A stretch of 64,000 nt of DNA from JBAYIE01 sp965279165 (GTDB lineage Bacteria; Bacteroidota; Bacteroidia; UKL13-3). Shown here in pieces: positions 27,201-35,114 of the stretch. The DNA is taken from contig OZ257140.1 in NCBI GenBank assembly GCA_965279165.1, positions 2,790,001 to 2,854,000 on the forward strand. The letters are read 5' to 3'. The notes beneath the pieces are model-generated. The model was given only the letters and a program-made list of their open reading frames with translations. It made no database searches and was not told the origin of the DNA. The position numbers were made by a program, and so were the translations under genes. Numbering within the stretch: position 1 is the first letter of the stretch; the number at the start of each line of letters is the position of its first letter.

Positions 27201-28636
27201 GCATTGGAATTAAACTTTACAAAACAAGCGTCTTCCTTGCCTCCAAACGTAGATTGAAATGCATTAATCAATGGAAAGTTTTGAAGATTACTTGAAAAAG
27301 TAGAACTGATTACAAAGATATTTCCCAGCATATCCAACATAATTTCTCCTCTGAAATAATCGCCATAATTATAGGCAAGAGGCGTATTGCTGATGGTATC
27401 ATATATTTCGTTGTCGGGTTGTGCATCATTGGTTCCGTTAAATCCATCGTTTTGCGAGCCTCCCAATAAGGTAGAACCAATCAAGGTTTTGCCATCCGAG
27501 GATAATACCGTTACAAACAAATCCGCCTTTCCGTTATGCGTTTTGTCGTATGCGTTTGCGGAAGTTGGAAAATTGGTTGACCAGGTAGCACCCATGAGGT
27601 ATAGATTACCTGCATCATCGCAAATCATACTGTGTGGACCCTCGTTGCTCGAGCCCCCGATATAGGTACAATACAAGAGCTGTTTGCCGTCTTTTGAATA
27701 TTTAAGAATACCGCAATCGCGTGCATAGGCCCCCCCAAATCCACCGGCCCAAACCGTTTGAAAAGCACCTGTTGTGATTGGAAAAGGTTTGTTTTCGTGC
27801 ACCGAACCACCCGAAAAAGCATTGCCAAATGTATCGTTGGTTGCGGTATAACCCCAGTTATCAGCAGTAGAACCCGAATAGGTACTGAAAATAATTACCG
27901 GATCTATTACCAGCGGATAGGTAGCATTGTAATTGTTTACCTCGAACGAAACGGTATTGTTTTGAAGCACATAGTTGGTAGCGATGTTGGCATTTGGATC
28001 GAGATTGGGTTGAAAGGAAACCGGTTTCATTTCCTGAATTTTGCCAACGCTGGTTTCTAAATGCAAAGCCGATTCGATAAGTTTTAATTGATCTAATCCA
28101 TCATACTGCAACTGAATATCCTTTGGATTGGCAAAAGGTTTAACCAAGAAGTTTAATTTGATACGTCGTTTTAGGGTAATAATTTCAACATCAATTCCAT
28201 GGTAAACATTATGAAGGGTAATCTTACCAAAGCCACGGCAATTGCTTTTCCATTTGGAAGGGTCGTTGCCTAGAAAATAATTGTAGTACTCGGAAGAAGG
28301 CAGTTCTTTAGAGAAGGTTGGATTAGAATTTGCTCCTTTGAAATTTACTTTGTAAACATGCGATTTAATTACCGTTCCCACTTTGTGGTTATGCAATGCT
28401 TCAAATTCGGCTTGCTGATCGGTTAGTTTATATGTTAATCCTTCTTTGGTAATGTATAATATGCCACCGGGAATATGCCCTCTAAAAAGTACATTCGATT
28501 CCCATTGCCCTTTATTCTCAATTAAGCGGATATGGTGTTTGTCCATTTCATCAATAGGAATAATAGTGGCATATAGGGTAATAAAATTTCCCAGAATGAG
28601 AAGAAGAAAAACAATATGTAGTTTTTTTATTTTCAA
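24263..28636 (-). CDS. Large surface protein with SBBP-type repeats and T9SS type B domain
   Basis: A 1457-residue exported protein. A signal peptide (to about residue 25) is followed by an N-terminal domain containing RLIENKGQW, which is typical of Bacteroidota proteins with SBBP beta-propeller repeats (repeated DAFVAKIS and YLGG segments, about 250-720). The middle contains a proline-rich PPPNPPFP linker and three fibronectin III-like segments (about 890-1370). The C terminus has VYTPNAFTPNGDNINDNW and NLKIYSRWGELIFETN, the gliding-motility-associated type B sorting domain. It is predicted to be exported by T9SS and held at the surface as an adhesin or matrix protein; ligand unknown. Confidence 0.9.
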   Translation of the reverse strand: MKIKKLHIVFLLLILGNFITLYATIIPIDEMDKHHIRLIENKGQWESNVLFRGHIPGGILYITKEGLTYKLTDQQAEFEALHNHKVGTVIKSHVYKVNFKGANSNPTFSKELPSSEYYNYFLGNDPSKWKSNCRGFGKITLHNVYHGIDVEIITLKRRIKLNFLVKPFANPKDIQLQYDGLDQLKLIESALHLETSVGKIQEMKPVSFQPNLDPNANIATNYVLQNNTVSFEVNNYNATYPLVIDPVIIFSTYSGSTADNWGYTATNDTFGNAFSGGSVHENKPFPITTGAFQTVWAGGFGGAYARDCGILKYSKDGKQLLYCTYIGGSSNEGPHSMICDDAGNLYLMGATWSTNFPTSANAYDKTHNGKADLFVTVLSSDGKTLIGSTLLGGSQNDGFNGTNDAQPDNEIYDTISNTPLAYNYGDYFRGEIMLDMLGNIFVISSTFSSNLQNFPLINAFQSTFGGKEDACFVKFNSNASILLQSSYLGGNGHDAGFGIGFDNFNNAYVCGGTTSTNLATVGGAFAYHGNGDAFVAKISSLGGLSKVICYGTSKYDQAFFLQFDNAYNVYITGQTEGNLPSKGSVTTNNYTRQYVTSFNRDLDSVVLSANFGVTGSEYPDISPSAFLVDICNRIYVSGWGGRVNWGNFNSKLGNTTGLYTSSDAFQKTTDGSDFYLIVFGPNLERVEYASFLGSPSSADHVDGGTSRFDKHGMVYQSVCGGCGGNDDFPTTDGAWSEVNNSNNCNNALFKMNLNTGGIPPVIKDTTLFTNIIDDTTFYIHPNDTFNFVFDVRDYYSLMLNTTYDGNILSEFPNTPTITKTVINNSFHKFRIKWNALCTNVGDTVILNINTSNNNCPNPLTSTATIRIVIEPLPPPNPPFPECIGNINDSTVELKWNDNGNNIKNIKNFHVYRKFGAANFSLLKTLPVTSTFLFDSSAVNHLKENYCYFLATEDICGDISVPSRLICSIYKEDTATSPGYIYHKDTIVYINAFDTLSYTDTIYDTDAGDSVYIKLSGTLLSTGRSVTQTYSGLGQAIYSLKWNALCEDITTTDTLKVTFLVYDNQCPTIRIAQGVLNVVVFSPPLITPPSLKCIRKITDNQVQIRWNNIPQDKYFSHYALLRKTSDGTISKIAEIHIDTISSLSVSASNHASINYCYALVPVNICGTYGDTGEFTCSVYPASAYPPEISFYTVTVEDNQSIVLKWQASQESNFSNYAIYRRTFTGSDRKLIVSGVTDSIWKDEKVQVMESSYCYLIKQTNDCGLESTTEEKEACSILLQGVSNPFVHQLNWNPYTYWTAGVQYQELLKLEDNPTPVKVTQIDDGNSNTYRDEGLNIDNGLYYYQIIAHEMATGFGYNSRSNQIELIQKPMVYTPNAFTPNGDNINDNWEPHPVFVKDYNLKIYSRWGELIFETNNKYETFNGQFLNNPSSVDAYVYIITYTGWDKSSHIQKGNLTILR

Positions 28637-28647
28637 TCGATTACCGA

Positions 28648-28655
28648 CAAATTTA
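28648..28655 (-). promoter_or_regulatory. -7 box for the large T9SS type B gene
   Basis: Minus-strand TAAATTTG matches TAnnTTTG fully, 12 bases upstream of the ATG at 28636. The triplet 19 bases further upstream is ATG rather than TTG, so the -33 element is weak. Confidence 0.4.
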
Positions 28656-28730
28656 AGCGTTATACCGTGAAATACATATGTGAATTACAGATAAGATTAC
28701 CTATCTTGTATTTTAACATATTATTAAGAC

Positions 28731-29426
28731 GTGCAAAAGAAGAAATTGGTTGTATTAACCGGTGCGGGAATAAGCGCTGAAAGTGGGATACAGACGTTTA
28801 GGGATAGCGGAGGCTTGTGGGAAGGGTATAAGATAGAAGAGGTAGCAACACCTGAGGCTTGGCAAAGGAATCCGGAACAGGTTCAGGAATTTTATAATTT
28901 AAGAAGAAAAGCGGTATTAGATGCAGATCCAAATGAGGCCCATCGTGCAATTGTTTCGTTGGAAGAGCATTTTGAAGTATCGGTGATTACCCAAAATATT
29001 GACAATTTGCACGAAAGAGCCGGTTCTAGCTCGATACTTCATTTGCATGGCGAAATAGTTTTGGCTAGAAGTACGGTTGATGAAACAAAAATTTACCCGA
29101 TTAAAGGAGCAATATTGAAGATGACAGATACATGTTCATTTGGATTGCCACTACGACCACATATTGTGTGGTTTGGTGAACAAGTACCTATGATGATACC
29201 TGCATCTAAGATAGTTTCGGAAGCGGATATTTTGGTAATTATTGGAACATCGATGGTTGTGTATCCGGCAGCAGGGTTGATTAAATATACAAATCCCGGA
29301 ATTCCGGTTTTTGTTGTCGACCCGAACCGTCCTGCAGGGATAATGAATAGAAATGTGGTATTTATTGAAGAGAAAGCCACCACCGGAATGCAAAAATTGA
29401 TTGCATTGTTGGGTAAATTGCAATGA
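28731..29426 (+). CDS. Sirtuin-type NAD-dependent deacylase, zinc cysteines missing
   Basis: A 231-residue class III sirtuin starting at GTG 28731. It has LTGAGISAESGI (NAD pocket), TQNIDNLH (86-94) and catalytic H106 (LHGEI). Y55 and R58 in EFYNLRR form the YxxR pair that, in SIRT5 and CobB, binds succinyl- and malonyl-lysine. The four zinc-binding cysteines are absent: the region after H106 has only one cysteine (TDTCSFG). It is thus predicted to be an atypical desuccinylase/demalonylase. The next gene starts 10 bases downstream. Confidence 0.88.
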   Translation: MQKKKLVVLTGAGISAESGIQTFRDSGGLWEGYKIEEVATPEAWQRNPEQVQEFYNLRRKAVLDADPNEAHRAIVSLEEHFEVSVITQNIDNLHERAGSSSILHLHGEIVLARSTVDETKIYPIKGAILKMTDTCSFGLPLRPHIVWFGEQVPMMIPASKIVSEADILVIIGTSMVVYPAAGLIKYTNPGIPVFVVDPNRPAGIMNRNVVFIEEKATTGMQKLIALLGKLQ

Positions 29427-29436
29427 TATTTGAACC

Positions 29437-29742
29437 ATGAGATTTGAAAAACATATTTTTATTTGTGCCAACCAGAAAGCAGAAGGAAAAGCTTGTTGTG
29501 GCGAACAGAATGGAGTAAAGTTGGTAGAAAAATTCAGGGAGGTCTTGGCAGAAAAAGGCATGAAGGGAAAAGTACGAGCGCAACGCTCCGGATGTCTTGA
29601 TGCTTGTAATTTCGGTCCTTCGCTGGTGATTTATCCGGAAGGTACATATTACGGGCATGTTGGGTTAGAGGATGTGGAGCGAATTGTAAATGGCCATATC
29701 ATGGAAGGTAAAATTTTAGAGGATTTGGAGTTAAAATGGTAA
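29437..29742 (+). CDS. Thioredoxin-like [2Fe-2S] ferredoxin
   Basis: A 101-residue protein starting KHIFICANQK, with cysteines at C10, C20/C21, C53 and C57 (GCLDAC), the arrangement of the thioredoxin-fold [2Fe-2S] family related to NuoE and Shethna-type proteins. YPEGTYYGHVG is also typical. It probably carries electrons in the cytoplasm; the partner is unknown. It follows the sirtuin gene by 10 bases and overlaps the next gene by 7 bases. Confidence 0.88.
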   Translation: MRFEKHIFICANQKAEGKACCGEQNGVKLVEKFREVLAEKGMKGKVRAQRSGCLDACNFGPSLVIYPEGTYYGHVGLEDVERIVNGHIMEGKILEDLELKW

Positions 29743-30140
29743 ATAATCCTATGGGATATCGGATATTAATTGTATGGCTTTTTTTGTTGCAATCTTTTGC
29801 CGGGAATTCGCAAGTAAAATCGAATGTAGGAACATTTGATGAAGGAATGCGGCCTGAATTTAGTGAAAACATCAGTTCGGAAGAAAAGGCAAAGCAAATA
29901 ACTTCCATGATGAAAAAGGAGTTGAAATTACAAAACGATACCGCAAGGTTGGTGTATCGGGTGAATGTAAAATACGAGAAAGAATATGACGAACAACTAG
30001 CCAATTCGCCAAACATGACAGCTTACGACAAAGCCATATTAAGAAAAATTCGCCAAGAACAATCGGAGGAATTGCAAAAATTATTGACCAAGGATCAATG
30101 GAATCAATTTAAGCGCAAACAGGAAGAAAGGATGAAATAA
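29736..30140 (+). CDS. Small exported protein of unknown function
   Basis: A 134-residue protein overlapping the ferredoxin gene by 7 bases. The start at 29736 or the in-frame ATG at 29751 (MGYRILIVWLFLLQSFAGNS) both give a signal peptide. The mature part is helical and charged, with QEQSEELQKLLTKDQWNQFK at the C terminus, a pattern seen in many small periplasmic Bacteroidota proteins (Spy/CpxP-like helical proteins are one comparison). No specific family assigned. Confidence 0.65.
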   Translation: MVNNPMGYRILIVWLFLLQSFAGNSQVKSNVGTFDEGMRPEFSENISSEEKAKQITSMMKKELKLQNDTARLVYRVNVKYEKEYDEQLANSPNMTAYDKAILRKIRQEQSEELQKLLTKDQWNQFKRKQEERMK

Positions 30141-30180
30141 ATTATGGGTAAGTGAATCAAGGTTATTAAACAATGCAATC

Positions 30181-31977
30181 ATGAATTTACGAAATAGGTT
30201 TACCTGTATTTTGTTTCTGTGTTTGATGCCTTGGAGTTTTGTTTATTCGCAGAAGGGAGGAAGGATGCGCATCGACTCCATCTTAACGGAACTAAACTTA
30301 CCATTGGCGGATACCAGTCGTATCCGCAAACTAAACCGTTTGAGTTTAGAGATAGCCGGAATCTCTGTTGACAGCAGTTTGTTATTTGCACGGCAATCGT
30401 TATTGCTTGCCGAAAAAATAAATTGGAAACCTGGAATATCGGGCGCATATAATTCGTTGGGTATTTATTATATCAATATTTGTGATTATGCTGCAGCCAT
30501 AAAAATTTTAAACCAAGCTTTATCCCTTAACGAAGAAATTCATAATCCACTTGGTATTGCAGTAAATATGTTGAATTTGGGGGTATCGTATGCCAACTTA
30601 AAAGACCATGAACAAGCAATCCGACATTACTTGATTTCGCTGCCAATCACCGAATCGTTGCATCGGGTCGATTTAATTGGATTGAATTATCTTAACCTGG
30701 GTAAGTCTTATTTGGTATTAAAGCAATACGATAGTTCCTTTTATTATCTTCAACGTGGATTGTCATTTACCAACAGCAATAATAATATACAAAGAGAACA
30801 TGCCTATTTGTTAAAAAATCTTGGACGGCTTTATCTTGAAACCCAAAAATTTCAATTAGCCGACTCCACCTTAAAGGCTTCCAGAAATTTAAATATGTTG
30901 CTCGGTTTAACTTCAGAAGTTGCCAGTTTGTATTATATGTTAGGAAAGCTTTACAATATCCAGGCAAGCAATCCAAATAACGTTGGTAAGGAATATGTAG
31001 ATTACCATGAAAAGGCTTTGCAAGCCTTGCGTTTGTCGTTGTATTATTTTGAACTACCGGGATCGAAAATAGAATTAGCAGATGCCTACCATGAAATTGC
31101 AACTTCTTATGCGCATGATAAAAGATACGACAGCGCATACCAATTTTTGGTGAAATATTTGTACATACACGATAGTATTTATTCTCTCGATTACCAGCGA
31201 AAAGTAGCACATATAGAAAGTGAAAAGGAAATTGCCATAAAAAATACCGAGCTATTAAATGAGAAGGCTTTGTTTAATCGCGACCGAATATTCTTTATTA
31301 CCGGAATTGCACTCCTTTTGTTTTTTTCTATTTTGATTTACCGTGAACGGAATAGGGCCGATGCTTTGTTGTTAAATATTTTACCGGCAGATATAGCAAA
31401 GCGTTTAAAGAACAAAGAAAAATTTATTGCGGATAAGTTCGATGAAGTAAGCATTGTGTTTATTGATATTGTAGGTTTTACCAAACTAGCTTCGAGTTTA
31501 CATCCGGAAGAATTGGTGAAAATGTTGAACCGTATATTTTCAAAGTTTGATGAGATTAGCAGCAAGTATGGCATCGAAAAAATCAAAACGATTGGTGATT
31601 GTTATATGGCAGTTTCGGGTGTACCGGTTGCCAAAGCCAACCATGCTGAATTAATGGCCGATATGGTTTTGGAAATCCAAACCAAAATGGATGAAATTGT
31701 ATCCGGATTACCTGCCGAGGTTAACTTTAGAATTGGAATCGATTGTGGTACGGTGGTTGCCGGGGTGATTGGTAAAAAGAAATTTACTTACGATTTATGG
31801 GGTGATGCCGTGAATACCGCAAGCCGAATGGAATCAACCGGAATTCGCGGCGAGATACAATGTACCGATAGATTTAAATTGTGCATCGAATCTACATACC
31901 ATTTTATACAGAGAAGTGAATTAGAAGTAAAAGGCAAAGGGGTAATGCAAACCTGGTTGTTAAAAGGCAAATTATAG
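30181..31977 (+). CDS. TPR-containing class III adenylate cyclase
   Basis: A 598-residue protein. A signal peptide (ending VYSQ) leads to a periplasmic region of tetratricopeptide-like repeats (about 45-340), one membrane helix (IFFITGIALLLFFSILIY, about 365-385) and a cytoplasmic cyclase domain (about 395-595). Metal-binding aspartates are in VFIDIVGFT and KTIGDCYM. The substrate-selecting residues are Lys in EKIKTIGD and Asp in YDLWGDAVNTASRM, which favours ATP over GTP. It likely turns an envelope signal into cAMP. Confidence 0.9.
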   Translation: MNLRNRFTCILFLCLMPWSFVYSQKGGRMRIDSILTELNLPLADTSRIRKLNRLSLEIAGISVDSSLLFARQSLLLAEKINWKPGISGAYNSLGIYYINICDYAAAIKILNQALSLNEEIHNPLGIAVNMLNLGVSYANLKDHEQAIRHYLISLPITESLHRVDLIGLNYLNLGKSYLVLKQYDSSFYYLQRGLSFTNSNNNIQREHAYLLKNLGRLYLETQKFQLADSTLKASRNLNMLLGLTSEVASLYYMLGKLYNIQASNPNNVGKEYVDYHEKALQALRLSLYYFELPGSKIELADAYHEIATSYAHDKRYDSAYQFLVKYLYIHDSIYSLDYQRKVAHIESEKEIAIKNTELLNEKALFNRDRIFFITGIALLLFFSILIYRERNRADALLLNILPADIAKRLKNKEKFIADKFDEVSIVFIDIVGFTKLASSLHPEELVKMLNRIFSKFDEISSKYGIEKIKTIGDCYMAVSGVPVAKANHAELMADMVLEIQTKMDEIVSGLPAEVNFRIGIDCGTVVAGVIGKKKFTYDLWGDAVNTASRMESTGIRGEIQCTDRFKLCIESTYHFIQRSELEVKGKGVMQTWLLKGKL

Positions 31978-31989
31978 AAACCTTTTTTG

Positions 31990-32019
31990 TTGTATTTTCA
32001 TTTTATAGTTTTATATTTA
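31990..32019 (+). promoter_or_regulatory. Promoter of the 133-residue lipoprotein gene
   Basis: TTG (31990-31992), 19 bases, TATATTTA (32012-32019): one mismatch from TAnnTTTG, 20 bases upstream of ATG 32039. Confidence 0.45.
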
Positions 32020-32038
32020 CTTATCTAAAACACTTAAT

Positions 32039-32440
32039 ATGAAAACATTAAACAGAATTTTACTCGTTTTTGCAGTAACCTGCTTGTTGGGAATGTTACA
32101 AGGTTGTGGTGGAGATCCAACCATTATTACTATTGGCATGGTAAAACCTTTGGACAGCACCCAAACCGGAGGCGAATTGGATGGGGTAGTAACAGATCCT
32201 AATGCGACCGGAATTGTGGAAGGAGAAGAAACATTACCAACCAATCCGGGTGAAGTAAGGATTGTTTTGAATTGTACTCCAGATAAAGCCGGCAATTGTG
32301 AAGTTACCATAGTACAAGATATTCCAAAAGATTCAACACAAACAGGTGGGGAGAAAAAACTAGGCGTTGTGAAATTAGAGCAAGGAATGGTAACCCGACC
32401 AATTGTTTTTAAATTTGTTCCGATGAATCAACTCAAGTAA
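32039..32440 (+). CDS. Lipoprotein of unknown function
   Basis: A 133-residue protein with a type II signal peptide (MKTLNRILLVFAVTCLLGML, then QGCGG); the lipobox cysteine is residue 23. The mature part is short, acidic and Thr/Gly-rich, and contains a repeated DSTQTGGE segment (near residues 38 and 97). No family recognised. It is convergent with the dioxygenase gene. Confidence 0.65.
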   Translation: MKTLNRILLVFAVTCLLGMLQGCGGDPTIITIGMVKPLDSTQTGGELDGVVTDPNATGIVEGEETLPTNPGEVRIVLNCTPDKAGNCEVTIVQDIPKDSTQTGGEKKLGVVKLEQGMVTRPIVFKFVPMNQLK

Positions 32441-32444
32441 ATTT

Positions 32445-33347
32445 CTAATTGATTAACACAGATGTCATGGTTAATGAACCCCCAATTGCTTTGTCATTGA
32501 AAAAAGAAACCTGATCTGCTTTGTCTTGTAACGCCAGCGCATAAAGCATAGGATAATAGTGGTCGGTGGTTGGAATAGCCATTTTTGCGGCTTTGTGTAA
32601 CGATTCGTAATGAATTAATGCCTTGTGGTCGTGTATATTTATTTTCTGTTTAAACAATGCATTCATTTCATGTGTCCAATCGAAACCAAATTCTGCATTT
32701 AAATCCCTTGCACCCGGGGCAAATTGTATCATACCAAGGTTATGCACCATGTTGCCGCTTCCTATAATGAGTACACCTTTGTGTCGAAGAAATTGTAGTT
32801 CCCTTGCTAAATCATAGTGGTATTGGGCAGGCTTAGTAAAATCTAAACTTAGCTGTATCACCGGTATATCGGCGTTAGGATACATTTTCATTAAAGGTAC
32901 CCATGTTCCATGATCCAGACCCCAGCTTTCATCTGCAATAATTTGGGTTGATTTAATTTTATTCCGGATGTCGCCTGCAAGTTCAGGGTTGCCATTTGCC
33001 GGATATTTGAGGTGATACATTTCTTCGGGAAATCCTCCGAAATCATAAATAGTTTTCGGCATTTTCATAGCAGTAACCTGTGTACCTCGAGTTTGCCAAT
33101 GAGCCGAAATGCATACAATTGCTTGTGGTTTAGGAATGGTTGCTGCAATTTTGTGCCACCCTTTTACAAATTCATTTTCTTCGATAGCGTTGGTTGGACT
33201 TCCATGACCGATAAACAACACCGGCATTTTTTCGGAAAGTTTAAGGTTATCGGTCAAAGGATGCAAGGCGGATAAATTCATGGTTTTATGAGCTAATGGC
33301 AGGATTATTAATGATTTAAGAAAATCGATTCTTTTCATATGATGCAA
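32445..33347 (-). CDS. DODA-type extradiol ring-opening dioxygenase (YgiD-like)
   Basis: A 300-residue member of the LigB/4,5-DOPA dioxygenase extradiol family, which opens catechol-type rings with a mononuclear metal. Metal-binding histidine regions are visible in LFIGHGSPTNA, CISAHWQTRGTQV, SWGLDHGTWVPL and TDHYYPMLYAL; GSGNMVHNLG is also family-typical. About 35 extra residues at the N terminus include a hydrophobic segment (SLIILPLAH), so export is possible. ATG 33338 is an alternative start. Substrate unknown. Confidence 0.88.
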   Translation of the reverse strand: MHHMKRIDFLKSLIILPLAHKTMNLSALHPLTDNLKLSEKMPVLFIGHGSPTNAIEENEFVKGWHKIAATIPKPQAIVCISAHWQTRGTQVTAMKMPKTIYDFGGFPEEMYHLKYPANGNPELAGDIRNKIKSTQIIADESWGLDHGTWVPLMKMYPNADIPVIQLSLDFTKPAQYHYDLARELQFLRHKGVLIIGSGNMVHNLGMIQFAPGARDLNAEFGFDWTHEMNALFKQKINIHDHKALIHYESLHKAAKMAIPTTDHYYPMLYALALQDKADQVSFFNDKAIGGSLTMTSVLIN

Positions 33348-33446
33348 TTTAATAACAATCCTACGAAGTATATGTTTGCAAGCAAATATTTATCTGCTTA
33401 TATTATCATTCAATTTTAGTAATGTTGAAGCCGAAAACAAACCAAT

Positions 33447-34856
33447 ATGACGAATACGCGCAAGGAGCATGATTTTCTGGGAGAACTCGATATTCCGGAT
33501 GATTTATATTACGGAATTCAAACGTTTAGAGCCAAGGAAAATTTCAATATTACAGGCATACCAATTTCAAATGAACCCTATTTTATTAAAGCATTGGGTT
33601 ATGTAAAAAAAGCGGCTGCTTTGGCTAACAGAGATTGTGGTATCTTGGATCCTAAAATTACAGAAGCAATTTGTTATGGTTGCGACCAGTTGATTGCGGT
33701 GAAATACCAAAACCAATTTGTAAGTGATTTGATACAAGGTGGAGCGGGAACTTCCTGTAACATGAATGCCAACGAAGTTATTGCCAATATCGGTTTGGAA
33801 TACTTGGGGTATAAAAAGGGGGAGTACGAATTTTTGCACCCGAATAACCATGTTAACTGTTCTCAATCTACCAACGATGCCTACCCAACGGCATTCCGAA
33901 TGGCATTGTTTCTTAAATTAGATGAATATATTATTGCTTTAGAAAAACTGGAAAAAGCCTTTGCTGAAAAAGGCAAACAGTTCGACCATGTTCTTAAAAT
34001 GGGAAGAACCCAATTGCAGGATGCTGTGCCTATGACTTTGGGTCAAGAATTCAGGGCATTTGCAACCACTATGGGCGAAGACATCAACCGCTTAAAGGAA
34101 GCGCAGCAATTAATTCTGGAAGTAAACATGGGGGCAACCGCAATCGGAACCAGGGTAAATGCGCCGGATGGATACGCCGAATTGTGTATAAAGTATCTGG
34201 CTCAGGAAAGTAAAATTCCTGTGGTACTTGCGCCCGATTTAATTGAAGCAACAGGTGACACAGGAGCCTATGTACAAATCATGGGAACCTTAAAACGAAA
34301 TGCCATAAAGATTTCGAAAATATGCAACGACTTGCGTTTGCTGAGTTCCGGACCACGAACCGGATTTAACGAAATCAATTTACCTCCACGCCAGCCGGGC
34401 AGTTCGATCATGCCGGGAAAAGTTAATCCGGTAATTCCGGAAGTGGTTAATCAAACCTGTTTTTATGTGATAGGGATGGATTTAACGGTTACGATGGCAG
34501 CCGAGGCCGGTCAGTTGCAATTAAATGTGATGGAGCCGGTTATTGCCTTTTCGATGTTCACCTCTTTGCAGTATTTGGGAAATGCCATTGATACACTCGT
34601 TGATAAATGCATTGTTGGTATCACTGCCAATGAAGATTATGCCAAACAAATGGTGATGAATAGCATAGGAATTGTTACCCAGTTAAATCCGATTTTAGGA
34701 TACGAAGAATGTTCAAGTATTGCAGGTGAAGCACTGTCAACCGGAAAAAGTGTAATGGACATTGTTGTGCATGAGCGCAAATTAATCACCAAAGAAAAAT
34801 GGGATGAGATTTTTTCGGTAGAGAATTTGATACATCCGAAGTTTATTAATAAGTAG
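33447..34856 (+). CDS. aspA: Aspartate ammonia-lyase
   Basis: A 469-residue cytosolic enzyme of the fumarase/aspartase superfamily that interconverts aspartate with fumarate and ammonia. Signature regions: GGAGTSCNMNANEVIAN, HVNCSQSTNDAYPT and the catalytic loop GSSIMPGKVNP. The GIQTFRAKENF start distinguishes aspartase from fumarase. It is monocistronic; repeat DNA begins right after the stop codon. Confidence 0.94.
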   Translation: MTNTRKEHDFLGELDIPDDLYYGIQTFRAKENFNITGIPISNEPYFIKALGYVKKAAALANRDCGILDPKITEAICYGCDQLIAVKYQNQFVSDLIQGGAGTSCNMNANEVIANIGLEYLGYKKGEYEFLHPNNHVNCSQSTNDAYPTAFRMALFLKLDEYIIALEKLEKAFAEKGKQFDHVLKMGRTQLQDAVPMTLGQEFRAFATTMGEDINRLKEAQQLILEVNMGATAIGTRVNAPDGYAELCIKYLAQESKIPVVLAPDLIEATGDTGAYVQIMGTLKRNAIKISKICNDLRLLSSGPRTGFNEINLPPRQPGSSIMPGKVNPVIPEVVNQTCFYVIGMDLTVTMAAEAGQLQLNVMEPVIAFSMFTSLQYLGNAIDTLVDKCIVGITANEDYAKQMVMNSIGIVTQLNPILGYEECSSIAGEALSTGKSVMDIVVHERKLITKEKWDEIFSVENLIHPKFINK

Positions 34857-34861
34857 AAGAG

Positions 34862-35014
34862 GGATTAGGGGATAGGGGTTAGTGATTAGGGGTAAGTGAT
34901 TAGGGGTTAGTGTTGAAGTATTGAGGTGTTGAAGTAGTTGTTTGTCTTACTAATTTCGAAAAGTGCAAAACATACATACTGCCCAATGACTAATGACAAC
35001 TGACCAATGACCAA
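34862..35014. repeat. Degenerate intergenic repeats left of the IS4-type element
   Basis: 34862-34930 is built from a G-rich unit of about 14 bases (GGGGTTAGTGATTA and variants), drifting into TTGAGGTGTTGAAG. 34978-35014 is built from AATGACY-type heptamers (CCAATGACTAATGAC, TGACCAATGACC). The same heptamers recur beyond the insertion sequences at 37755-37789 and, inverted, at 52.6-53.3 kb. No coding potential seen. Confidence 0.7.
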
Positions 35015-35054
35015 TCACTGTTGTCCGAGGAAAATAAATTAAAGTTTTAAAAAA

Positions 35055-35074
35055 GGGAGTCCTTTCGAACTCCC
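35055..35074 (+). other. Hairpin near the left end of the IS4-type element
   Basis: GGGAGT and ACTCCC form a 6-bp stem around an 8-base loop, 20 bases inside the left inverted repeat and 41 bases before the transposase start. Such structures can sequester the translation start or stop transcription entering from outside, limiting transposition; here this is inference from position. Confidence 0.5.
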
Positions 35075-35114
35075 AAAGGTTTAGATTTGAGTTACTACAC
35101 TTAAAATAAAACCT

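Noticed and set aside
34862..34930. Telomere-like TTAGGG sequence as a linear end
   Set aside because: Units are degenerate, internal and flanked by ordinary genes on both sides.
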